Shown here: one piece after another, positions 57,932-64,000 of the stretch | How positions within the stretch are numbered: the stretch's first letter is position 1 | How the letters are laid out: each line of letters opens with the position of its first letter | Assembly: GCA_025358295.1 (NCBI GenBank) | Contig: JANYJY010000043.1 | Coordinates: 1 to 64,000 of the forward strand | Direction of reading: 5' to 3' | Length of the DNA stretch: 64,000 bases | Source of the DNA: Gammaproteobacteria bacterium | Lineage (GTDB): Bacteria; Pseudomonadota; Gammaproteobacteria; Steroidobacterales; Steroidobacteraceae | Made by a program: the position numbers and the translations under genes | Notes under the pieces: model-generated | Databases searched by the model: none | Seen by the model: only the letters and a program-made list of their open reading frames with translations | Told to the model about the DNA's origin: nothing

Positions 57932-58929
57932 CGCTCCGGCCAGCGCAGCCCGGCGAAGGCCAGCGCCGCCGGATACGGCTCCGGGTAATTGCGGTTGGTC
58001 AGCATGATCACGGTCAAGCGACGTTTAGGGAATCGCACGATGACATTGCGAAAGCCGAGGGACTCACCTGAATGCCAAACGCTGTCGCCGCTGATGCGCC
58101 AGCCGAAGCCATATTGAACGGCCGGCTCGTCGGTCGGGCTTGCGGGCGCGAACAACAGACGCAGCGATGCCGGGCGCAAAAGGCGGTCGTCATACAGCGC
58201 CGCATCCCATTTCGCCAGATCGTCGATGGAAGAATAGACGCCGCCGTCGCCGAGCGTCGCGCTGGTGGCACTCTGATCGCTGCGCAGCCACGCATTTCGA
58301 ATGAGACTGTAGCCGTAGGCGCGATGCGGCACCGTCGAAATGCCTGCTTCGAACGCTAGGGTGTCATGCATGCCGAGCGGCCGGAAAATTCGCTCGCGCA
58401 AAAAGACGGCAAAATCCCTGCCCGCGGCCCGCTCCACGATGAGCGCCAGCAACGAATAGCCGCTGTTGCTGTAACGATAGCCCGATCCCGGCCGAAAATA
58501 GCCGCGATCCTCCGCCTCCAAGAGCTTAAGCACGTCGGCGTCGTGCAATTGCGCGGTTGCTCCAAGTGGAATTAGAGCCTCGAAATCGACGAGACCGGAC
58601 CGATGCGCAAGCAGGTGGCGAATGATCATCTCATCCGCGGCCGGCGGCAGAGTCGGCAACCAGCTGCGCACGGGATCATCGATGGACAACCGTCCCTCTT
58701 CGGCCAGCAGCAGGATCGCGGCGGACGTAAATTGCTTGGTCACCGACGCCAGACGGTAATTTGTCGCTGTGCTCGATGCGATCCCGTTCTCGACATCGGC
58801 GAGGCCGTAAGCACGGCGACACAGGGAAATGCCGTCGCGCACGACCAGCACGCCGGCGCCCGGGACCGCGCCCTGGTATGCGCCTAGCAACGCATCGACC
58901 GTTTGCATCGGCGTAGGGATCGCCTGCAC
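57928..58929 (-). CDS. serine hydrolase, class C beta-lactamase fold, without signal peptide
   Basis: 333 residues from GTG 58929; ATG 58908 is a shorter alternative. The SxxK motif is SVTK (62-65 from the GTG) and the second motif is intact as YSNSGY. There is no signal peptide or TM, so the enzyme is cytoplasmic, unlike its neighbour at 55442. Such intracellular relatives include D-aminopeptidases and D-stereospecific esterases. It is cotranscribed with the LysR gene, which ends 9 bp upstream of it, and faces the DgcN-like gene. Confidence 0.83.
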   Translation of the reverse strand: MQAIPTPMQTVDALLGAYQGAVPGAGVLVVRDGISLCRRAYGLADVENGIASSTATNYRLASVTKQFTSAAILLLAEEGRLSIDDPVRSWLPTLPPAADEMIIRHLLAHRSGLVDFEALIPLGATAQLHDADVLKLLEAEDRGYFRPGSGYRYSNSGYSLLALIVERAAGRDFAVFLRERIFRPLGMHDTLAFEAGISTVPHRAYGYSLIRNAWLRSDQSATSATLGDGGVYSSIDDLAKWDAALYDDRLLRPASLRLLFAPASPTDEPAVQYGFGWRISGDSVWHSGESLGFRNVIVRFPKRRLTVIMLTNRNYPEPYPAALAFAGLRWPER

Positions 58930-58938
58930 GCAGCTGCT

Positions 58939-59853
58939 CTAACGCGCAGACGGCGCGCCCGGTCCCGGGAACTCGCGGGCGGCGGCAACCAACCATTCAC
59001 GAAACTGCGCCACTTTAGGCAGAGTCAGGAAATTTTTTGGGCATACGAAGTAGTACGCCGATCCGTAGGGCAGCGCGCCGCGTCCCGCCAGCCGCAGGGT
59101 TCCTTTGTGCAACGCTCGGGTGACCAGCGTCCACCGGGCCAGCACATATCCGAGGCCTTCCTCCGCCGCGGTGAGCAGTCCGGCCGAATCCTCGATACTC
59201 GGCGCACGCGACAACCAGGCAGCTTCCTCGCCGGTTTGGCTCCAAACGCTCCACGGCTCGTCGCCGCTCTCGAGCAGAGGGAACTTACCGAGTTTCGTGC
59301 CGCGTTCGATCATGCCGTATTGCTTGATGAGATCCGGACTGGCAACCGGCACCAACCAATCGTCCAGCAGTTTCTCGCAGTGCAGGTTGGGATAGTTGCC
59401 ATGACCGAAGCGGATGGCCACGTGGTTGTTGGAGCGAGAAAAATCCACCAGCTCGCGCGAGGTGTGGAAACGCAGTTCTATGTTCGGATATTTTCGCCGA
59501 AACGAGCGAATACGCGGCAGCAGCCAAATTTGCAGGAACGACGACAGCATACTGATCTGCAGCGGACCGGCGCGGCGATGGTGTTTGATCTGCTGCAAGG
59601 CCGATTCGAGCTGCTCGAGTCCAGCTCTTACGGCAGGCAGCAATTCGAGGCCTTCGTCCGTGATTTCCACCCGCCGACCGTTGCGACGAAACAGCGGCAC
59701 CTGGATGTAGCCTTCCAATGACTTGATTTGCTGGCTGACCGCAGCTGGCGTGACATTGAGCGAATCGGCAGCCGCCGAGAAACTTAAGCGCGTGGCCACC
59801 GCCTCGAATACGCGCAACGCGCCCAATGGCAATCGATCGTAAGTCGTCGGCAC
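58939..59853 (-). CDS. LysR-family transcriptional regulator (GcvA-like)
   Basis: 304 residues. N-terminal winged helix RLPLGALRVFEAVATRLSFS and TPAAVSQQIKSLEGYIQVPL, followed by the effector domain (RRNGRRVEITDEGLELLPAV). The GcvA-like branch often controls amino-acid or beta-lactam-related genes; known dgc clusters include a LysR regulator (DgcR), which makes regulation of the D-glutamate gene plausible. It is upstream of the intracellular hydrolase in the same unit and divergent from a tiny gene at 59957; the 103-bp gap should contain its operator. Confidence 0.9.
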   Translation of the reverse strand: MPTTYDRLPLGALRVFEAVATRLSFSAAADSLNVTPAAVSQQIKSLEGYIQVPLFRRNGRRVEITDEGLELLPAVRAGLEQLESALQQIKHHRRAGPLQISMLSSFLQIWLLPRIRSFRRKYPNIELRFHTSRELVDFSRSNNHVAIRFGHGNYPNLHCEKLLDDWLVPVASPDLIKQYGMIERGTKLGKFPLLESGDEPWSVWSQTGEEAAWLSRAPSIEDSAGLLTAAEEGLGYVLARWTLVTRALHKGTLRLAGRGALPYGSAYYFVCPKNFLTLPKVAQFREWLVAAAREFPGPGAPSAR

Positions 59854-59956
59854 TGTAAGTTTTCCTTAACCGACTGTCAGACACTGCGTTTGTAGCTGAT
59901 GAACGCTGGGAGCAAGGTGTCTTCGGTCGGAATCTGCAATCGCTCAGGAGTACATC

Positions 59957-60082
59957 ATGAACGAAATCAATCTAGCCGCAAGGGTCGCGCAAGGGCTGCT
60001 TGCCATCGCCATTGTCGTGGCCATCGGTTTGGCTTTTCAGTTGACTATTATCTACGAAGGAGGTGGAATTTATGCCCTCTGA
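59957..60082 (+). CDS. small single-pass membrane protein (41 aa)
   Basis: ATG at 59957 with AGGAG (59946-59950) at 6-nt spacing, stop at 60080-60082. It begins MNEINLAARVAQG and has one hydrophobic helix (LLAIAIVVAIGLAFQLTII). The start lies 103 bp from the divergent LysR gene, a typical position for a LysR-regulated target. No other frame on this strand explains the ribosome site. I do not recognise a homologue; the function is unknown. Confidence 0.6.
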   Translation: MNEINLAARVAQGLLAIAIVVAIGLAFQLTIIYEGGGIYAL

Positions 60083-60134
60083 GACAGACGTATCCTATGA
60101 GTGGCTGCAGACGATGGCGTCGCGCTTCTCTTGA
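60072..60134 (+). CDS. possible 20-residue peptide with a perfect Shine-Dalgarno
   Basis: AAGGAGGTG (60057-60065) is the full 9-nt complement of the 16S rRNA 3' end and stands eight bases before ATG 60072. The ORF MPSETDVSYEWLQTMASRFS ends at TGA 60132-60134. It overlaps the 41-aa gene end by 11 nt and the antisense aminopeptidase end. The ribosome site also encodes Glu-Gly-Gly-Gly of the 41-residue protein, so coincidence is possible. Confidence 0.3.
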   Translation: MPSETDVSYEWLQTMASRFS

Positions 60135-61147
60135 TCGAGTTTCGCCAGTTCGCGGGCTCGGGCGTAGAAGGCGGCGAGGTCGCCGCCCACCGCCTTCAGC
60201 TCACGCGCGAATCCCGGTACGCAGTTGAAATAGGTGGCGACCGAGGCGAGATGGGCGTTGTTGAGATCCTCATCGAACCAGGATTCGTAGGGTGCGTGCC
60301 CACCCCAATCAGCTTTCAGCTGCGCGAAGGATGCCCGCATGGCATCGAACGCAGCGCGTTTCTTGCGTCGCATCTGTTCGGGCGGGAGTCCGGAGGAATA
60401 GACGGCCCGCAGGTCGGCCCGGGTCGCGCTCAGCAATGCCACGACCTTGAGATAGTGCTCCTGTTGCCACAGGTGCCCGGCTAAATCCGCCCCGCGCCCT
60501 TGTGATGCCAGCCAACGACGCACGCCCTCTTCTTCGACCGTCGTGGCAAGTGCTTCATTGAAGGCGGAGTCATCCGGCACGTACAGGAGCTGGTGGGTAA
60601 GCTCGTGAAATATGATTGCCGCCAACTCCACATCGTTCCAGCCCATCATGGTGCTGAGCACGGGATCGTTAAAATGACCCAGGGTGGAGTATGCCGCGAC
60701 ACCGCCGACGGCGACGTCGAGACCCTGTCCTTGCAGGCGCGACGCATAGTGGCGCGCCCGATCCTCGACGAAGTAGCCACGGTAGGTGACGCAGCCCACG
60801 ACCGGGTAGCACCACCGCTTCGCATCGACCGAAAACTCCGGCGCGGCCACCACGTTCCACACCACGTAGCGGCGGCCCACGTCCGCGTAGCTGCGATAAC
60901 TGCCGTTATCCGGCAATCCCAAATTATGGCTGGCAAAGTCGCGAATGGCCGCAACCGACTCGAGCTGGGCTCGCAAGGTGGGCGGCGTCGCGGCCGCGCC
61001 GATCACCCGGCTGATGGGCTCGCGCTTGGACATCAGCGCCAGTTGGCCTTGAACGCTCTGCAGCAAGTAGCAGCCGCCGCTGCCGACCGCGATTAGGGCG
61101 AGGGCCAAGCCCGCACGGATCGCCGCTCTTATGCTGGTAATATTCAC
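60095..61147 (-). CDS. zinc-dependent aminopeptidase-like protein, envelope-anchored
   Basis: 350 residues from GTG 61147. N-terminal hydrophobic segment (AGLALALIAVGSGGC) ends in a weak lipobox or simply anchors it to the membrane. HELTHQ near residue 186 is an HExxH zinc site, with a downstream Glu in FNEALATTVEEEG as the probable third ligand. This matches the uncharacterised 'putative aminopeptidase' family (PF10023-type) of gammaproteobacteria. The start codon is only 2 nt from the cca start on the opposite strand. Confidence 0.82.
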   Translation of the reverse strand: MNITSIRAAIRAGLALALIAVGSGGCYLLQSVQGQLALMSKREPISRVIGAAATPPTLRAQLESVAAIRDFASHNLGLPDNGSYRSYADVGRRYVVWNVVAAPEFSVDAKRWCYPVVGCVTYRGYFVEDRARHYASRLQGQGLDVAVGGVAAYSTLGHFNDPVLSTMMGWNDVELAAIIFHELTHQLLYVPDDSAFNEALATTVEEEGVRRWLASQGRGADLAGHLWQQEHYLKVVALLSATRADLRAVYSSGLPPEQMRRKKRAAFDAMRASFAQLKADWGGHAPYESWFDEDLNNAHLASVATYFNCVPGFARELKAVGGDLAAFYARARELAKLDQEKRDAIVCSHS

Positions 61148-61149
61148 GC

Positions 61150-62388
61150 ATGCAAGTGTATCTGGTTGGTGGAGCCGTTCGGGACACCCTGCTCGGCCTG
61201 GATGTCGTGGAGCGAGATTGGGTTGTCGTCGGCAGCACCCGAGAGGAACTATTGCGCCTGAAATATCGCGAAGTCGGCCGCGATTTTCCGGTTTTTCTGC
61301 ATCCTGACTCTCATGAGGAATATGCGCTGGCGAGGCTCGAACGCAAGGTAGCCCCCGGCTACCGAGGCTTCACCGTGGAATTCGGACCCGAGGTCACGCT
61401 CGAAGAAGACCTCGCGCGCCGCGACCTGACGATCAACGCGATTGCGCAATCGTCCGACGGTGCGCTGCTGGATCCCTATGGCGGCAAACGCGATCTCGAC
61501 GCGCGCATGTTGCGCCATGTTTCTCCCGCCTTCGTGGAAGATCCTGTGCGCGTCCTGCGCGTGGCACGCTTCGCTGCGCGCTTTGCACCACTCGGCTTTC
61601 AGGTTGCCCCGGAAACGCAGGAGCTGATGCGTTGCATGGTGGAGCGGCACGAAGTGGACTCACTGGTGGCCGAACGCGTCTGGCAGGAAACCGAAAAGGC
61701 CCTGCGCCAGCCCAAGGCCAGCGAGTTCTTCAAAGTGTTGCGCGCCTGCGGCGCGCTGCAAATCATCTATCCGGAAATCGACGCGCTCTTCGGCGTGCCG
61801 CAACCCGCGCAGTGGCACCCGGAAATCGACACTGGGCTGCATACCATGATGGTGCTCGATCAGGCCGCATTGCTCAGCCTGGATCTGAAAATGCGGTTCG
61901 CCGCGCTGGTTCACGATCTCGGCAAGGGAACTACGCCGCGCGAAGAATGGCCAAGCCATCGAGGACATGAGGAGCGCAGCGTTGCGTTGATCGAGGCCTT
62001 GGCCGCACGCTTGCGTCTGCCGGGAGATTACCGCGATCTTGGCGTCATCGTGGCGCGTTTTCACGGCGTAGTGCATCGTGCCTTCGAATTGCGGCCCAAG
62101 ACCATCTTAGATTTCATGGAACGCGCCGATGCGTTCCGCCGCCCGGAGCGCTTTGCACTGGCGCTGCTGGCGTGCGAGGCGGACTCTCGCGGCCGGCTGG
62201 GATTGGAGAACGAACCCTACCCGCAGCGCGGCTATTTGCAGGCGGCGCGCGATATCGCCGCCGCGGTCAAACCCACGCCCGAAGACATTGCGGAACACGC
62301 CGGCCCAAAAATCGCGGAGCGCCTGCATCGGCGGCGCGAGCAGGCGATTGCGAATCTGCGCGAACAATCGAATGAAACCCGCGGATGA
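61150..62388 (+). CDS. cca: CCA-adding enzyme (multifunctional tRNA nucleotidyltransferase, HD domain)
   Basis: 412 residues. Class II nucleotidyltransferase N-terminus YLVGGAVRDTLLGLDVVERD, RRDLTINAIA with two metal-binding Asp, DPYGGKRDLDARMLRHV and RVLRVARFAARFAPLG; the C-terminal HD domain has HDLGKGTTPREE with His-Asp for 2',3'-cyclic phosphatase activity. It finishes tRNA 3' ends. The start (MQVYLVGG) aligns with the family; no clear Shine-Dalgarno precedes it. Confidence 0.95.
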   Translation: MQVYLVGGAVRDTLLGLDVVERDWVVVGSTREELLRLKYREVGRDFPVFLHPDSHEEYALARLERKVAPGYRGFTVEFGPEVTLEEDLARRDLTINAIAQSSDGALLDPYGGKRDLDARMLRHVSPAFVEDPVRVLRVARFAARFAPLGFQVAPETQELMRCMVERHEVDSLVAERVWQETEKALRQPKASEFFKVLRACGALQIIYPEIDALFGVPQPAQWHPEIDTGLHTMMVLDQAALLSLDLKMRFAALVHDLGKGTTPREEWPSHRGHEERSVALIEALAARLRLPGDYRDLGVIVARFHGVVHRAFELRPKTILDFMERADAFRRPERFALALLACEADSRGRLGLENEPYPQRGYLQAARDIAAAVKPTPEDIAEHAGPKIAERLHRRREQAIANLREQSNETRG

Positions 62389-62398
62389 GGGGCGCTAG

Positions 62399-63310
62399 AT
62401 GAATATTCGCCTTTTGCCGGCAGTGTTGTTGATGGTATCGACTGCCGCGCTGATCGAATCAGCCAGCGCGGAAACAGTGCTGGTCGGCGCGGCCGCCTAT
62501 CCAGAAGGGCCGCTGTGGCGGAACGGCAAGCTGCTGTACGTGGAATACGCGGGACCGGGAGTAAAACAATGGGATGGAAAGCACTCATCCGTCTATTGGA
62601 GCGGCGATCATTGCGGCGCTTCCGGGCTGATCGACTACCGGCGCGATCACATTTTAGTGGCCTGTTACGACTCCAATGCCGTCATCGAGCTGGACGAAGC
62701 CGGCAGACAGATTCGCACCATCAACAGGGACGCAGCCGGTAAGGGATTTATAGGCCCCAATGATTTCGCGGCGGACCGCTCGGGCGGAATCTATGTTTCC
62801 GCCTCCGGCGTCTACGACCCGAAAGCGCCGATCAGCGGCACCATTCTTTATCTGTCGCCGACCAAGGGAACTCTGGTCGAAGTCGCCACCCTCATTCACT
62901 ACTCGAACGGTTTGACCTTATCTGCGGACGGCAAAAATCTGCTGGTCTCGGAAATGCTGGCCGGCCGTATCTTGTCGTTTCCGATCCAGGCGGACGGCAC
63001 ATTGGGCCCCCGCTCCGTATGGGCTCGGCTTCAAGACCTCGCCCCCCCGACCGCTCACGCAGACGCCTACAATGGTCCCGACGGATTCAAATTGGGACCT
63101 GACGGCAACTACTACATCGCGCAGAACGGTTCGGGCCGGGTGCTGGTGGTGAACGACGAAAAGAAGCTGGTCAGGACCATTCAAGTTCCGACACCCTATG
63201 TGACCAACGTGAACTTCGGCGCAGACGGCGCGGCTACCGTGTACATCACGGGCGTATTCGATCCCTGGAAAGCGCCTTTTCCCGGCGCCGTGTATCGCTG
63301 GACTCCGTAG
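62399..63310 (+). CDS. SMP-30/gluconolactonase-like periplasmic beta-propeller
   Basis: 303 residues, signal peptide about 1-24 (ends SASAE). Six-bladed propeller motifs: AAYPEGPLWRNGKLLYVEYA, GFIGPNDFAADRSGGIYVSA, SNGLTLSADGKNLLVSEM and NGPDGFKLGPDGNYYIAQNG, matching SMP-30/LRE family proteins with the expected acidic metal ligands (Glu in PEGP, Asn in PND, Asp in GPDG). They hydrolyse lactones or esters. It lies 10 bp after cca, and faces the TonB-dependent receptor gene over a strong hairpin. Confidence 0.88.
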   Translation: MNIRLLPAVLLMVSTAALIESASAETVLVGAAAYPEGPLWRNGKLLYVEYAGPGVKQWDGKHSSVYWSGDHCGASGLIDYRRDHILVACYDSNAVIELDEAGRQIRTINRDAAGKGFIGPNDFAADRSGGIYVSASGVYDPKAPISGTILYLSPTKGTLVEVATLIHYSNGLTLSADGKNLLVSEMLAGRILSFPIQADGTLGPRSVWARLQDLAPPTAHADAYNGPDGFKLGPDGNYYIAQNGSGRVLVVNDEKKLVRTIQVPTPYVTNVNFGADGAATVYITGVFDPWKAPFPGAVYRWTP

Positions 63311-63333
63311 GCGGCCGACACACGTCGGCCGCC
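63310..63333. terminator. hairpin between convergent SMP-30 and TonB-receptor genes
   Basis: Perfect 10-bp GC stem ggcggccgac / gtcggccgcc with loop acac, starting at the last base of the stop codon. It can serve both strands; no T-tract is seen on the plus side. Confidence 0.65.
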
Positions 63334-63350
63334 ACCGGATCAATCACTTC

Positions 63351-64000
63351 TTAAAACTTATAGCCGAACCGAACTCCGCCGGTCCGCGGCCGATTGATCG
63401 TTTCCGCGGTAATGAATTGATTGCCGTTCTCGAAAAGATTTGCACGCGTGTTGGTCAGATTCTGGATGTACAGCTGCGCCGTCCACGCGTCCTTGGAAAC
63501 ACCCGTCGCAGCATCGTAGGTCGTAAAGCTGGCCTGGTCATACGCCGCGATATTGCCCGTGGCCGAGTAAGAATGCGCCTGGTGACTACCGGCCAGCTGC
63601 GCAAATGCCTTGTAGTCGCCGATCACCATGTCGTAGCGCGCCCGCAAACTGGCTTGGAACGGTGGCGATTGCGCAAGCGGGCTACCCTGCGTTCCGAAGG
63701 GACTGCCGCCGATGCTGCCGACCTGGGGAATGACGATGGGCGAACCGTTCGGCTGACGCAGATACGGGGCATTGGTCAGGTCGCTGCTATTCCATGACGC
63801 GGCACCGATCACGGTCAGCTCATGCGTGACCCTGCCGACAACTTCGGTTTCCACGCCCCGCACCCGATAGTTCGGACCATTGACGACGAAGCTCAAGTTG
63901 CCGTAACAGCACGACTGGAAGATCTGGACTTGAACGTCTTTCCAGTCTTCTTGATAGACGGCGCCGTTGAATTCCAGGCGGTTATTGAACCACTGCGTCT
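63351..64000 (-). CDS. TonB-dependent receptor, C-terminal part, truncated by window edge
   Basis: The frame is open to position 64000 without a stop; the ATG at 63896 is internal, because the codons before it read QWFNNRLEFNGAVYQEDWKD and continue the barrel. Alternating beta-strand pattern, e.g. YRVRGVETEVVGRVTHELTV, FQASLRARYDMVIGDYKAFA and the terminal GVRFGYKF with the C-terminal Phe used for outer-membrane insertion. The sequence resembles receptors found next to catabolic genes in Steroidobacter-like and sphingomonad-like bacteria; the ligand is unknown. About 216 residues are visible. Confidence 0.9.
   Translation of the reverse strand, partial: TQWFNNRLEFNGAVYQEDWKDVQVQIFQSCCYGNLSFVVNGPNYRVRGVETEVVGRVTHELTVIGAASWNSSDLTNAPYLRQPNGSPIVIPQVGSIGGSPFGTQGSPLAQSPPFQASLRARYDMVIGDYKAFAQLAGSHQAHSYSATGNIAAYDQASFTTYDAATGVSKDAWTAQLYIQNLTNTRANLFENGNQFITAETINRPRTGGVRFGYKF

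Noticed and set aside
55442-58929. Class C beta-lactamase resistance genes
   Set aside because: Both proteins have the SxxK fold, but one has YSD and a large additional domain and the other lacks a signal peptide; neither fits a true AmpC, despite ampD being in the window.
59899-60228. 109-codon open frame on the plus strand
   Set aside because: Arg/Pro-rich translation without structure, overlapping in another frame the better supported 41-residue gene and antisense to the aminopeptidase.

Overview
The window is one contiguous, gene-dense stretch (about 62 protein genes, high G+C by eye) of a chromosome that looks gammaproteobacterial, probably from the Xanthomonadales/Nevskiales/Steroidobacterales side. 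Grounds for this are the Pil-Chp chemosensory cluster, pilT-pilU next to yggS-proC-yggT, a yqgE-ruvX-pyrB block, a split Pseudomonas-type class II ribonucleotide reductase (NrdJa/NrdJb), gamma-type cca, mltD and ppnN, and a TonB-dependent receptor. I see no rRNA, tRNA, CRISPR array, insertion sequence or phage gene. The placement is inference from gene content only.

Layout. 1-5449: end of a 2-oxoacid:ferredoxin oxidoreductase operon (korA and a flavin/iron-sulfur partner), a Cys-rich small protein, an anchored zincin-like protein, a lone ABC ATPase, an inositol-monophosphatase-family enzyme and a PduO-type cobalamin adenosyltransferase. 5456-10852: a hybrid histidine kinase feeding a REC-GGDEF-EAL regulator whose GGDEF motif is degenerate, then ampD. 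10909-15016: bioA, rsmE and a lipoprotein with an Ig-like domain and a beta-propeller. 15005-24562: the Pil-Chp system pilG-pilH-pilI-pilJ-chpA-CheW plus a coupled unknown gene, with no methyltransferase or methylesterase. 24801-28714: gshB, a TonB-like protein, yqgE (apparently with an AUU start), ruvX, pyrB. 28741-34192: an SDR enzyme, a possible broken gene, then a lipid-looking group of psd, a class III aminotransferase, a DUF962/Mpo1-like membrane protein and a glycosyltransferase. 34096-37385: three tandem PilT/PilU-type ATPases. 37433-45979: yggS, proC, yggT, an HU-like protein, an alpha/beta hydrolase, an FKBP lipoprotein, an orphan ParA, and an L,D-transpeptidase-ppnN-Cys protein operon. 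45966-51950: mltD, an AT-richer FkbM-like methyltransferase gene that looks acquired, and nrdJb-nrdJa. 51951-52488 is a long regulatory region with candidate NrdR and DnaA boxes serving nrdJ and a sigma-32-like promoter serving hsp20. 53047-55411: a DegP/MucD-type protease and an NDUFA9-like protein. 55442-60134: two serine hydrolases of the class C beta-lactamase fold around a DgcN-like D-glutamate N-acetyltransferase, a LysR regulator, and two tiny ORFs divergent from it. 60095-64000: a zincin-type aminopeptidase, cca, an SMP-30-like protein and a TonB-dependent receptor cut by the window edge.

How the parts fit. Surface behaviour dominates: the Chp phosphorelay and the retraction ATPases control twitching, and the kinase/EAL pair probably lowers cyclic-di-GMP. 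Cell-wall turnover recurs (AmpD, MltD, L,D-transpeptidase, serine hydrolases, DgcN). The cobalamin adenosyltransferase and the B12-dependent reductase form a functional pair though far apart. The least explained items are the tiny ORFs beside the LysR gene, the third retraction ATPase, the lipid group with its hidden N-terminal membrane segment, and the AUU start of yqgE.
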